DNA of 40,236 nt, taken from NCBI GenBank assembly GCA_017417315.1, contig JAFPZK010000004.1, forward strand, positions 1 to 40,236. Direction: 5' to 3'. This document shows, one piece after another, positions 23,927-31,388 of this stretch. A model generated the notes under the pieces. It ran no database searches and was not told the origin of the DNA. It was given only the letters and a program-made list of their open reading frames with translations. Position 1 is the first letter of the stretch. The number at the start of each line of letters is the position of its first letter. The position numbers and the translations under genes are program-made. Source of the stretch: Bacteroidales bacterium (GTDB taxonomy: Bacteria; Bacteroidota; Bacteroidia; Bacteroidales; UBA3824).

Positions 23927-24931
23927 ATGAAAAAAATTTACAAATTTTCAGCGGTTGCAACTATGGCAGTTGCAATGCTGTGCGGCACGGCGTGCCAAGA
24001 GGAAGAAGAAGTAAAAGTTTCAAATGAAACCATTACAAATGTCGTTGTTAACAAAGATTCCGTTTTGACTGTTGACGGGAAAAGAATGGAGTGGAAGTTT
24101 TCATTACCAGAACGGAAAAAGTCAATTTCAAAAGGAATCCTTTATGGAAGAGACTACTATAACGAATTAGCAGATACATGTAAAAAGTTCTACGGAAAGA
24201 ATTATGAGTTATTCAAAACCATAACATATACTCATAAAAGGAAAAATGGAACTCAACAAAAACATAACATACAACTCATGCGTGTTGATAGAAAAACAGA
24301 ACCGGGTAAATACTTCTATGTAATGGTTTATAATTTAGACGTAGAATTAGATACAGCATGTTGGGCATACGGAGAAACTAAAAATATATTATACACATAT
24401 AATGCCACTAAATACGGCAGATTATACACGTGGGATGCAGCAAATGCATTAGCAAAAAAAATCTCAATTGTATTGAACAATAGACGCGTGCATGCAAGAT
24501 TAATGTCAAAACAGGATATTGAGGATATTATGGAATGTGGTAACGCCGGCTATTACGGATACACAATAGATGACAATATAGATGCTCCTGAACATGAAGA
24601 TATTGGTTTGCAGTTCAATTATTATGATGTCTTCATAGGCGGTTTAGATGGACCTACTTATGATGAGGAACCTGATTATTCACGCGGTGCAAGAAACCTC
24701 GGTGGATTTAGAAATACAGTTGCAAATGAGTATTATTTTAATAATTGGTACGAAAACTTAAATCAAGTAGGAATGTATTGGTTAAAAGATGCTTATTTCC
24801 CTGAATATTCTGATTGCCATGGAATATTTGTTGTTGATTATAATAATGATAATAATTATGCAGTATCTTGCCAGGTAGATCATTTGAATCAATATGGTTT
24901 TTCTGTACGTTATGTTTTTGAACCCAAATAA
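23927..24931 (+). CDS. FISUMP-like lipoprotein
   Basis: 334 residues. The signal peptide has a lipobox (GTAC, lipidated Cys23) followed by an acidic EEEEE-like run. The C-terminal half resembles the Fibrobacter succinogenes major paralogous domain (TIGR02145): YNATKYGRLYTWDAANALA, a long variable middle, NLGGFRN, QVGMYWLKD, and the ending YGFSVRYVF in place of the usual YSVRCV. The usual GWHLPS motif is replaced by VHARLMSKQDIEDIM, so this is a divergent member. It is likely an outer-membrane surface lipoprotein of unknown ligand. A2-base gap separates it from the next gene, and a decayed copy lies at 26955-27160. Confidence 0.72.
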   Translation: MKKIYKFSAVATMAVAMLCGTACQEEEEVKVSNETITNVVVNKDSVLTVDGKRMEWKFSLPERKKSISKGILYGRDYYNELADTCKKFYGKNYELFKTITYTHKRKNGTQQKHNIQLMRVDRKTEPGKYFYVMVYNLDVELDTACWAYGETKNILYTYNATKYGRLYTWDAANALAKKISIVLNNRRVHARLMSKQDIEDIMECGNAGYYGYTIDDNIDAPEHEDIGLQFNYYDVFIGGLDGPTYDEEPDYSRGARNLGGFRNTVANEYYFNNWYENLNQVGMYWLKDAYFPEYSDCHGIFVVDYNNDNNYAVSCQVDHLNQYGFSVRYVFEPK

Positions 24932-24932
24932 T

Positions 24933-26072
24933 ATGAAACACTACAATATTTTTTTTATTAAGACCGCATTTCTTTTTGCGGTCTTAATTTGTTGCAGCCA
25001 CTCCAATGCTCAGGAATATAATAATTGGTTATTAGAAGACGGAAATATTTTGAATTTTAATACAAATCCGCCAAGCATTGATAAAATTGATTTTGATAAT
25101 CGCAAAGGTAATTTTTCCTTATCGGATAATAACGGAAAATTACTACTTTACGGAGGAAAACTCACCCCCAAAAATAATAATAGTAATTTATCGAATTATG
25201 TGATAAAGAATAATAAAAATCAAACACTTGTATCCTTTCCTTCCGTAAATATCAGAAATGCAATAAGTTGCAAATCTGTTACTGGCAATGCGTCATATTA
25301 TGCAGCAATAATTTACAACGAATCAAAGACATTAAGATATGCTATGAGATTATACAGATTCGATAATAACGGAGTATTACGGGATTCGTTAATCTCAAAA
25401 GATGTAAATCATTCTCATATTGCTTGGTTTATGCCACAAGATAACGGTGATGTTATTTTTTTTTGTTACATACACACAAACAAAACTATCGAATCATATA
25501 AATTATCAAAAGATATAATAAAAAAAACACATACATACAATATTAAATTACCTGTACGAAACGAACTTTCGGAAATATCACACATAATCCCGTTAAAAAA
25601 CGGTAACAAAATTATTGTATTATCACAAATATATTGTTTTATTATGAATTACGATATAAACACAGAAAATATTTCTTTATCGAAAGAAATTAACGGTTTT
25701 GATAATGGCGATGCAATTGCCTTATCAGAAAATGATAAATATTTAATTGCAACAAAAGGTGATAAAAATAAATTAATACGTTACAAATTATCGGATGACT
25801 TTGATTTTGATAACGGAGAAACAATTTATGAATATAAAGACTATTATGTCAATGATATTCAATTAGGAGAAGACGGGAAATTATATGTACTACAAAACAA
25901 TAATACTATCAAATTCATTGACGGCATAGAAACAGATAATATTACTGTCGGAAAAATTGATGGAGTAATTGAATCAAATTCAAAAATACATTTTCCAAAA
26001 ATTCCGAGAATTATTGAAACCAAATCCGCCCCTTGTCCCGAAACAGAAAAACCGAAAATTATTTGCGAATGA
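24933..26072 (+). CDS. Secreted propeller-like protein of unknown function
   Basis: 379 residues from ATG 24933, which opens a signal peptide (MKHYNIFFIKTAFLFAVLIC, cleavage near SNAQ). The mature start YNNWLLEDGNILNFNTNPPS followed by SLSDNNGKLLLYGG resembles the N-terminal blades of Bacteroidota surface proteins that begin NxWYFGxxAGxDFN...SDxNGNLLFYT. Repeating blade-like units follow (GDAIALSENDKYLIATKG, VNDIQLGEDGKLYVLQNN). There is no C-terminal sorting domain; it ends in a short Pro/Cys/Glu-rich tail. The AT-rich codon use is more extreme than that of its neighbours. Probably co-expressed with the upstream lipoprotein, subject to the hairpin inside its signal-peptide region. Confidence 0.75.
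   Translation: MKHYNIFFIKTAFLFAVLICCSHSNAQEYNNWLLEDGNILNFNTNPPSIDKIDFDNRKGNFSLSDNNGKLLLYGGKLTPKNNNSNLSNYVIKNNKNQTLVSFPSVNIRNAISCKSVTGNASYYAAIIYNESKTLRYAMRLYRFDNNGVLRDSLISKDVNHSHIAWFMPQDNGDVIFFCYIHTNKTIESYKLSKDIIKKTHTYNIKLPVRNELSEISHIIPLKNGNKIIVLSQIYCFIMNYDINTENISLSKEINGFDNGDAIALSENDKYLIATKGDKNKLIRYKLSDDFDFDNGETIYEYKDYYVNDIQLGEDGKLYVLQNNNTIKFIDGIETDNITVGKIDGVIESNSKIHFPKIPRIIETKSAPCPETEKPKIICE
24957..24988 (+). terminator. Terminator-like hairpin inside the signal-peptide codons
   Basis: Perfect 12-base arms ATTAAGACCGCA (24957-24968) and TGCGGTCTTAAT (24977-24988) enclose an eight-base T-rich loop and are followed by TTGTT. It begins 26 bases after the lipoprotein stop and within codons 9-19 of the next gene. 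The same hairpin is retained in the decayed copy at 27183-27214. It could terminate or attenuate between the two genes. Confidence 0.7.
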
Positions 26073-26125
26073 AAAAAATTCTTTATACTTTCGCGCTATG
26101 AAAATAAACCTCAGCGAACTAAAAA

Positions 26126-26869
26126 ATGGACAAAGAAATACAAGATTTTTTCACTGCACCTAATTTGCTGCTTACAACAAACCCGCAAGAAAAAATAAAT
26201 GTTAAAGCGGATTTGAAACTCTCAGAGGCTGTCAGCCGGATTTTGGGCTGCGGCATTTATGTGGCAGACTACACAAAAAACGAAGTGGTCTATATCTCCG
26301 AAAACATCGCAAAAATGTGCGGACTTCCGTACAAAGAAATAACAGCGGAAAACTGCGGTCTCTATTTAAAACATGTCCCCGACAGCGATTATAAAATGCT
26401 TTTGGAAATCAACGGGGCTGTTTTTTCGCTGTTTAAAACAATGACGGACGAAGAAATTTTAAAATGCTGTGTTTCATATAATTTTCACATAAACCATCTT
26501 CTTCTTCACCAAAGTTTTACGCCAATAGCAGTAGACAACGGATTTGTAAGGCTCGGACTTTTTGTCCTGACATTATCGTCAGAAAACAAACTCGGTCATA
26601 TAGTTTTGCAACAGAAAAACTCCAAAACGTTTTACGAATACTCTTTGGAAAAACACGTCTGGATACCACAGGAAAAGATAACGCTTTCCGAAACCGAAAA
26701 ACGGATACTCTGTCTTTCGGCGCAAGGACGTACAGAAGACGAGATTGCCGGACTTCTTTGCAAATCTTCGGACAGCATCAAATATCATAAAAAAGTACTT
26801 TTCAAAAAACTCAATGTCAGCAACATCACAGAAGCATTAATTTATGCAATAAACAACAGATTTTTTTAA
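26126..26869 (+). CDS. PAS-LuxR family transcriptional regulator
   Basis: 247 residues. Residues about 28-140 form a PAS-like sensor (ILGCGIYVADYTKNEVVYIS, followed by MCGLPYKEITAENCG). Residues about 186-247 form a LuxR/GerE helix-turn-helix (LSETEKRILCLSAQGRTEDE, then KSSDSIKYHKKVLFKKLNVS). There is no receiver domain and no autoinducer-binding domain. A possible promoter (TACTTTCG) is about 30 bases upstream. Its stop codon is directly followed by the 54-base repeat that also precedes the FISUMP gene, so it is physically part of that unit and may control it. Confidence 0.85.
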   Translation: MDKEIQDFFTAPNLLLTTNPQEKINVKADLKLSEAVSRILGCGIYVADYTKNEVVYISENIAKMCGLPYKEITAENCGLYLKHVPDSDYKMLLEINGAVFSLFKTMTDEEILKCCVSYNFHINHLLLHQSFTPIAVDNGFVRLGLFVLTLSSENKLGHIVLQQKNSKTFYEYSLEKHVWIPQEKITLSETEKRILCLSAQGRTEDEIAGLLCKSSDSIKYHKKVLFKKLNVSNITEALIYAINNRFF

Positions 26870-26923
26870 CCAAAAAATTACCCGAAAGTGTCATTTTTTT
26901 TCGAAAAATTTTATATATTTTTG
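26870..26923 (+). repeat. 54-base direct repeat, second copy (promoter block)
   Basis: Identical over 54 bases to 23781-23834, including the ACCCGAAAGTGTCATTTTT motif (26880-26898) and the TATTTTTG promoter element. It starts on the base after the LuxR stop codon and now drives only a decayed gene copy. Confidence 0.9.
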
Positions 26924-26954
26924 AGGCGGAAAGAAAACGCATTAATTTAGAACA

Positions 26955-27160
26955 ATGGAAAGAAAACAGATATTATACACATATAATGCCACTCAATACG
27001 GCAGATTATACACGTGGGATGCTGCAAATGCATTAGCAAAAAAAATCTCAATTGTATTGAACAATAGACGTGTACATGCAAGATTGATGTCAAATCTTGT
27101 CAGGTAGATCATTTGAATCAATATGGTTTCTCTGTACGTTATGTGTTTGAACCCAAATAA
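26955..27160 (+). pseudogene. Decayed copy of the FISUMP-like lipoprotein gene
   Basis: From 26970 the DNA matches 24386-24510 closely (YNATQYGRLYTWDAANALA). It then jumps, at MS(K)-NLV near 27095, to the last about 65 bases of the gene (QVDHLNQYGFSVRYVFEPK), which is out of frame. An ATG at 26955 gives a 50-codon frame that stops at 27107. About 350 bases of the middle and all of the signal-peptide region are missing. Confidence 0.85.
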
Positions 27161-27161
27161 T

Positions 27162-27224
27162 ATGAAACATTACAAATCCCTTATTAAGACCGCATTTCTT
27201 TTTGCGGTCTTAATTTGTGTATAA
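27162..27224 (+). pseudogene. Decayed start of the propeller-like gene, with its hairpin
   Basis: ATGAAACATTACAAA matches the start of the gene at 24933. The signal-peptide codons IKTAFLFAVLIC and the hairpin arms (27183-27194, 27203-27214) are kept. A stop then follows (TAA at 27222-27224) and the sequence passes directly into the BspA-like fragment. Confidence 0.8.
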
Positions 27225-27237
27225 GTTCTAACGCCCA

Positions 27238-27516
27238 AGAGATTGTCAACTCCTATCGAGTCTTGATGTAAAAGGGTTTAATACGGGAAAAGTAGCGTTT
27301 ATGTCTTGTATGTTTAACGGAAGCAAAAACCTTAAAACCATTTATATTGGTCAAGGATGGAAGATTAGCAAAAAAACGGACGGTCTTGAAATGTTTAAAG
27401 ATTGCATAAACCTTACCGGCGGACAAGGAACTAAATATGACGAATCAAAAATTGACACTCAATACGCCCGAATCGACGGCGGTAAGGGACTCCCCGGATA
27501 TTTTACGAAGAAATAA
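27238..27516 (+). pseudogene. Fragment of the BspA-like protein gene
   Basis: In frame from 27238: RDCQLLSSLDVKGFNT (repeats 3-4 of the gene at 527-1717), then directly GKVAFMSCMFNGSKN (last repeat) and the complete C-terminus to GYFTKK. The 71 C-terminal residues differ from the intact gene at four positions. There is no start codon or signal peptide; repeats 5-7 and the N-terminus are missing. Orientation is opposite to the intact gene. Confidence 0.88.
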
Positions 27517-27527
27517 TTTTTTTAAAC

Positions 27528-27574
27528 AACAAACCACGAAAACTGTTAATTTTTAGTGCTTTTCGTGGTTTGTT
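27528..27574. terminator. Duplicated bidirectional terminator
   Basis: Perfect 15-base arms at 27528-27542 and 27560-27574 with A-rich and T-rich flanks. It is the counterpart of the hairpin at 470-516 and may now terminate the hydrolase operon on the minus strand. Confidence 0.8.
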
Positions 27575-27579
27575 ATTTT

Positions 27580-27650
27580 TTACGCCGCACTCCTGAACTC
27601 TGTCGGTTTTTCACAACTTCGTGGTTGATTTCCTCGCGGGTGATGAACGA
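27580..27650 (-). pseudogene. Scrambled fragment of an AraC-family gene
   Basis: On the minus strand, 27650-27609 repeats bases 107-148 of the window (FITREEINHE codons). It then jumps to the last nine codons of the same gene (PTEFRSAA*), in another frame. About 290 bases of the DNA-binding domain are deleted. Together with the BspA fragment it forms an inverted partial copy of the left edge of the window. Confidence 0.85.
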
Positions 27651-27703
27651 TAGTCTGTTCGGGAGCAAAAAATGTTACGGTCATCTCGTCAAAAATAGTT
27701 GGT

Positions 27704-28801
27704 TTATTTCAAATTTTCATTGAAAAACTCAGCCATCTTGTCGTAGGGTATGGCGTTTATCTTGTTGTCGTAGAGGTCGGTGTGGACGGCTCCGGGGATT
27801 ATCAGAAGTTCCTTGTTGCCGATTTTCGAGCTCTTACCGTCGGGATTCGTGCCTGTCATTTTTTCGAAGGCGTACTCGCTGAAATAGCGGCTGTGGGCTT
27901 TTTCGCCGTGAATCAACAGCACGGGACTTTCGATTTCGTTAGCCCAACAGAGAAGGTTTTGATTGAGAAACGACTGACAGCCGATGACGTTCCAACCGTC
28001 ATTGGAATTGCCGCTGCGCTTGTGGTAGCCGCGAGGAGTTTTGTAATAGTCGTAATAATCCTTCACAAACCACGGCGCGTCGTCGGGCAAGGGGTCGATA
28101 ACTCCGCCTGCACGTTTGTAACTGCCTGAACGATAATCTTCTGTACGTTGTGCGGCGATGGCACAGCGTTTTTCCATACGTTGTGCGGGAGTGTTTTCGC
28201 TGCCGAAATAACCCTCAACTGTCACCTTGCTCATATCGTACATTGTTGAGGCTACTGTCGCCTTGATTCTCGGGTCGATGGCGGCTGCGTTGACAGCCAT
28301 TCCGCCCCAACCGCAAACGCCTATGATTCCGATTTTTTCGGGGTCAACGTTGTCCTGAACCGAAAGAAAATCCACTGCCGCAAGAAAATCCTCGGTGTTG
28401 ATGTCGGGCGACGCCATTCTGCGAGGTTCGCCGCCGCTCTCACCCGTAAACGAGGGGTCGAAGGCGATGGTCAGAAATCCGCGTTCTGCCATTGTCTGCG
28501 CATAAAGTCCTGAGGTCTGTTCCTTTACCGCGCCGAAAGGTCCGCAGACAGCGATTGCGGGCAGAGACGCTAAATTTTGCGTCTTTACGATTGGCGTGTA
28601 CATATCGGCTACGAGTGTGATGCCGTAACGGTTGTGGAAGGTTACTTTCTTGTGGCTGACTTTGTCGGACTTAGGGAACACCTTGTCCCATTCCTGAGTG
28701 AGTGTAAGTGTCTGTTCCATTGTATTTTCTGTTTTAATTTGATTGCTGCACGAAGACAACAGTCCGCAAGCAATAACTGCTGTTAGTATTAGATTTTTCA
28801 T
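27704..28801 (-). CDS. Alpha/beta hydrolase lipoprotein with cysteine nucleophile elbow
   Basis: 365 residues. The lipobox (LLSSC, Cys18) predicts an outer-membrane or periplasmic lipoprotein. The hydrolase core matches the YcjY/dienelactone-hydrolase-like group: PAIAVCGPFGAVKEQTSGLY, FDPSFTGESGGEPR, the elbow GIIGVCGWGGMAVNAAA, then SPVLLIHGEKAHSRYFS and IPGAVHTDLYD with the catalytic His. The expected nucleophile position is Cys (G-V-C-G), not Ser, as in dienelactone hydrolases. An internal ATG (MEQTLTLTQEWDKVFPKSDK) matches the start of cytoplasmic relatives, so the lipoprotein leader may be a lineage-specific addition. It lies 13 bases after the cyclophilin-like gene and is probably in one operon with it. 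Confidence 0.9.
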   Translation of the reverse strand: MKNLILTAVIACGLLSSCSNQIKTENTMEQTLTLTQEWDKVFPKSDKVSHKKVTFHNRYGITLVADMYTPIVKTQNLASLPAIAVCGPFGAVKEQTSGLYAQTMAERGFLTIAFDPSFTGESGGEPRRMASPDINTEDFLAAVDFLSVQDNVDPEKIGIIGVCGWGGMAVNAAAIDPRIKATVASTMYDMSKVTVEGYFGSENTPAQRMEKRCAIAAQRTEDYRSGSYKRAGGVIDPLPDDAPWFVKDYYDYYKTPRGYHKRSGNSNDGWNVIGCQSFLNQNLLCWANEIESPVLLIHGEKAHSRYFSEYAFEKMTGTNPDGKSSKIGNKELLIIPGAVHTDLYDNKINAIPYDKMAEFFNENLK

Positions 28802-28814
28802 ATAATTATGATAG

Positions 28815-29330
28815 TTATTTTATCTCCAATTTCACCTCAATCTCCCCGTCGCCGAGAAAATCCAAAAGTTCTTCTTTGCTGATATTCTGTATCTTGGCAA
28901 TCCGTGTGAAATTCCACGTGTTTTTGCCGTAATAGATGCAGAGGTTGTTGCCTTGGTAGAGGATGATGTCGCCCGGCTCGGTTGTGATTTGTTCGTTGTT
29001 TTGCGGAAACGACTGACCGAGGTCGCCCACCTTTTCAAAATCGCCATAATCGTGTGCCTGATAGGTGATTGGCGATTTTTTGAGAGCCGAGGCGAGTGCT
29101 TCCGCGCTGCTGTTTTGGGCAAAATCCGCCGTCAACGACTTGCCGCCGACCGTGATAATTAGTTTTTGTGTCATCGATTCGTCTTCTTTTTGGTTATTAT
29201 CATCTTGTTGATTGTCAGTTTCTTGATTGATGATATTTTGAGGGTCAACAGGTTGCGGCTCGTCGTCCTTAGACCCACAAGCAATTACCGCAAACATCAT
29301 CACCAAAAATATCAATAGTATTTTTTTCAT
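28815..29330 (-). CDS. Cyclophilin-like fold lipoprotein
   Basis: 171 residues. The lipobox AVIAC puts the lipidated Cys at residue 18. A polar Asp/Gln/Asn/Glu linker (residues 20-52) follows, then a domain of about 115 residues matching the cyclophilin-like family (PF18050 type): LIITVGGKSLTADFAQNSSA, ALASALKKSPITYQAHDYGD, EPGDIILYQGNNLCIYYG, NFTRIAKIQN, and the ending GEIEVKLEI. Family members have the fold but are not shown to be prolyl isomerases. In Bacteroidota and Firmicutes they often sit beside reductase and hydrolase genes under AraC or similar regulators. It is the first gene of a two-gene operon behind the promoter/operator at 29387-29423. Confidence 0.88.
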   Translation of the reverse strand: MKKILLIFLVMMFAVIACGSKDDEPQPVDPQNIINQETDNQQDDNNQKEDESMTQKLIITVGGKSLTADFAQNSSAEALASALKKSPITYQAHDYGDFEKVGDLGQSFPQNNEQITTEPGDIILYQGNNLCIYYGKNTWNFTRIAKIQNISKEELLDFLGDGEIEVKLEIK

Positions 29331-29386
29331 AGCGTGAAAAATTTAATGGTTTAACTACGCTGCAAAATTGCTGACAATTCTCGGCA

Positions 29387-29423
29387 TAAAGGTATATATT
29401 TTTCGGGAAAAATTACCAAAATT
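29387..29423 (-). promoter_or_regulatory. Promoter and candidate AraC operator of the cyclophilin-like/hydrolase operon
   Basis: The -7-like TACCTTTA (minus strand 29394-29387) and the 20-base element CGGGAAAAATTACCAAAATT (29404-29423) keep the same spacing as in front of the aldo/keto reductase (6232-6268). Identity continues through the spacer, while the flanking genes are unrelated. Confidence 0.65.
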
Positions 29424-29482
29424 GCGGGTGGGGAGGTAATGGAAAGCGGACGATGTATGAGTGGAAGTTGTGGAATGAAAAA

Positions 29483-30436
29483 TTAAAACCTTATACCAAA
29501 GTCGAAATGTGCATTAAAATTCATTATATCGACCGACAATGACTCTTCGTTGCCAAACTGATGAATTGTCATCACTCCGTTTATCGAAATGTAATAGCGC
29601 GAAAAATTGTAAACAGCGGAAAGTCGACTCGTGGCGATGAAACCCATATCAATTTTGTCAATGGTTTCTGTTTGTCCTTCAAACTTGAAATTACTTTTGT
29701 TGCTTGAAGCAATCATCGGTATCACCGACAAATGAATAAGCCATTTGTCTTTCAGGATAAAATTGTAGCCGTAGCCTACGCCAAGTGACAAAGATTTCTG
29801 TTTCATCAATGTAGTTGACAAAGAGTTCTCCGTTTCGCTATAAAGTGCCGAAAAACCGAATAATAGACTTCCGCACGGTTTGCGCTGAAAAAAACCGCTC
29901 GTCAATGCGGCGGGATAAGAGAATTTTTTGTTGTTGTAAACGTAATAAAGGTCGGTAGAAGCCATTTTTTGCGAAAGAGTGTCGCTGATTTTCTCAGTTG
30001 ATAAATTAGCATTGACAACTTCGCCGCCCACTCTTCCTGATTTCAGATACGATATTTCGCCGCCTATAATTCGTCCATAGTAATGGAAACTGAATTTTTT
30101 AGCCTCATTGGTCTTGCTGTTTTCGTTGGCATATTTCGGGGAAAAAGAATATCCGCCGCCTATACCCAAATAAGAGAATTTTAAGCCGACGGATATTTTG
30201 TCGTATGTGGTGAAATCGGCTTTGTAATTGTCTGTCTTCCACGAAATTTGACTTTGACCGTTCTCTGCAAACACCTGTGCGTTAAAACGTTGCGCAGGAC
30301 GTTCAACATAATTGGTGTCGTATTTCGCCTTATTGTACATCGCGTGCAGTTTGTTGTTCATAAATTGAACAACACCCTCTTGCGCCATGCAAACCGCTGA
30401 AAAAAAGATGGTTATAATTGTAAAAACAATTTTCAT
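29483..30436 (-). CDS. DUF4421-family predicted outer-membrane protein
   Basis: 317 residues from ATG 30436, which opens the signal peptide MKIVFTIITIFFSAVCMAQ; a start eight codons earlier would spoil it. Amphipathic strands alternate (ISVGLKFSYLGIGGGYSFSP, LSLGVGYGYNFILKDKWLIH, AHFDFGIRF) and the chain ends in an aromatic residue, as expected of an outer-membrane beta-barrel. The layout matches DUF4421. Function unknown. The promoter element TAAATTTG (minus strand 30465-30458) lies just before it, overlapping the end of the upstream gene region. Confidence 0.82.
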   Translation of the reverse strand: MKIVFTIITIFFSAVCMAQEGVVQFMNNKLHAMYNKAKYDTNYVERPAQRFNAQVFAENGQSQISWKTDNYKADFTTYDKISVGLKFSYLGIGGGYSFSPKYANENSKTNEAKKFSFHYYGRIIGGEISYLKSGRVGGEVVNANLSTEKISDTLSQKMASTDLYYVYNNKKFSYPAALTSGFFQRKPCGSLLFGFSALYSETENSLSTTLMKQKSLSLGVGYGYNFILKDKWLIHLSVIPMIASSNKSNFKFEGQTETIDKIDMGFIATSRLSAVYNFSRYYISINGVMTIHQFGNEESLSVDIMNFNAHFDFGIRF

Positions 30437-30471
30437 TTTAGCGTACTTAAAACAATGCAAATTTAAGCAAA

Positions 30472-30999
30472 TTATTGGTTTATTTCTATGAGTTTTATTA
30501 TGTCAGTAATAATCTGTTTTTCTTTGTACCATTTACGTTTTTTGAATTCGAATTTCATATCTTTATCAAGGTTGATAACAAACGGCAAATCAATAGAATA
30601 CAGATTTTTAAAACCTTCTTTCGAGAGATAACAGCGGTAACGTCCTTTGTACAAATTCTTTTCTGTTACGATGAATAGTTTTTCTGTCGGGGATGAATAA
30701 ATAATCCGCTCGTAACATTGAATTTTGATACGTTCAACAATAATCGGCGTTTTGGAATAAACGGTAAACAAAAATGCCACGGAATCATTTTCCGACGAAA
30801 TAGTGAAATCTCCTAACAACGGATTTTTAATTCCGTTAGTTTTCATTGCCGGAATTTCATGCGGTTTTATAAAAAACACATTGTCGTTGCCGACAGTTTT
30901 GGAGATATAACGTTCTGAAATGTCCTGAGCAAACGTTATGTTACACACCAAAAATGTCAGAATTAATAACCAAACGAAACGGAAACGGCATTTTACCAT
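30472..30999 (-). CDS. Secreted protein of unknown function
   Basis: 175 residues from ATG 30999, chosen because it opens a signal peptide (MVKCRFRFVWLLILTFLVCN, cleavage near TFAQ). An alternative ATG at 31041 overlaps the TRL-like stop and would allow translational coupling. The mature part is beta-rich (ISSENDSVAFLFTVYSKTPI, RYRCYLSKEGFKNLYSID) with a basic C-terminus (FEFKKRKWYKEKQI). It probably belongs to one transcript with the TRL-like gene. No family recognised. Confidence 0.72.
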   Translation of the reverse strand: MVKCRFRFVWLLILTFLVCNITFAQDISERYISKTVGNDNVFFIKPHEIPAMKTNGIKNPLLGDFTISSENDSVAFLFTVYSKTPIIVERIKIQCYERIIYSSPTEKLFIVTEKNLYKGRYRCYLSKEGFKNLYSIDLPFVINLDKDMKFEFKKRKWYKEKQIITDIIKLIEINQ

Positions 31000-31030
31000 T
31001 TCCGTTGTTTTTGTGTTAAATATATTCGGA

Positions 31031-31348
31031 TTATTCACCATATACTATTGTTTCGTATTGAGCGAAAATACCGAGAACACTTTTTTGATGTTGGTCAATA
31101 TGGCTGATTTTTTTAATACCGCCATTTTGAGCGGCTGCATCAATGCTTGCATCACCGGTGAGAACCCAACCCATAATGTTGGTTGCTGACGATTGACCGA
31201 CTTTTTTGCCGAGAGTGTTAGAATTTGCCGTAACACCGGTTTTAATATCGGTGAAGAACTGACCTTTGCCGCAAGATGTAGACACAGCGGCACAACTTGA
31301 CATCAACATTGCAGTTGCTGCCAAGGCTACGAATGTAACTTTTTTCAT
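31031..31348 (-). CDS. TRL-like family lipoprotein
   Basis: 105 residues. The lipobox MSSC puts the lipidated Cys at residue 19. The small body (GQFFTDIKTGVTANSNTLGK, GWVLTGDASIDAAAQNGGI, KISHIDQHQKSVLGIFAQYE) matches the TRL-like family (PF13146 type) of small bacterial lipoproteins. The family name comes from a tRNA-associated locus, but no tRNA gene is seen here. It is preceded by an approximately 200-base leader with a promoter (31562-31593) and a terminator-like hairpin (31389-31425). Start ATG 31348 is set by the signal peptide. Confidence 0.85.
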   Translation of the reverse strand: MKKVTFVALAATAMLMSSCAAVSTSCGKGQFFTDIKTGVTANSNTLGKKVGQSSATNIMGWVLTGDASIDAAAQNGGIKKISHIDQHQKSVLGIFAQYETIVYGE

Positions 31349-31388
31349 TTTAAAATTGATAAAAAATTTGATTAAATTAAACAAAAAA

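Noticed and set aside
26126..26869. Quorum-sensing LuxR receptor
   Set aside because: The sensor is PAS-like; the acyl-homoserine-lactone-binding domain and any LuxI-type gene are absent.
23758..26923. Insertion sequence or integron-like element bounded by the 54-base repeats
   Set aside because: No transposase or integrase, no terminal inverted repeats and no target-site duplication were seen; the repeats are promoter DNA explained by tandem gene duplication.
31031..31348. tRNA gene near the TRL-like gene
   Set aside because: The family name suggests a tRNA-linked locus, but no T-arm or acceptor-stem pattern was found around it.
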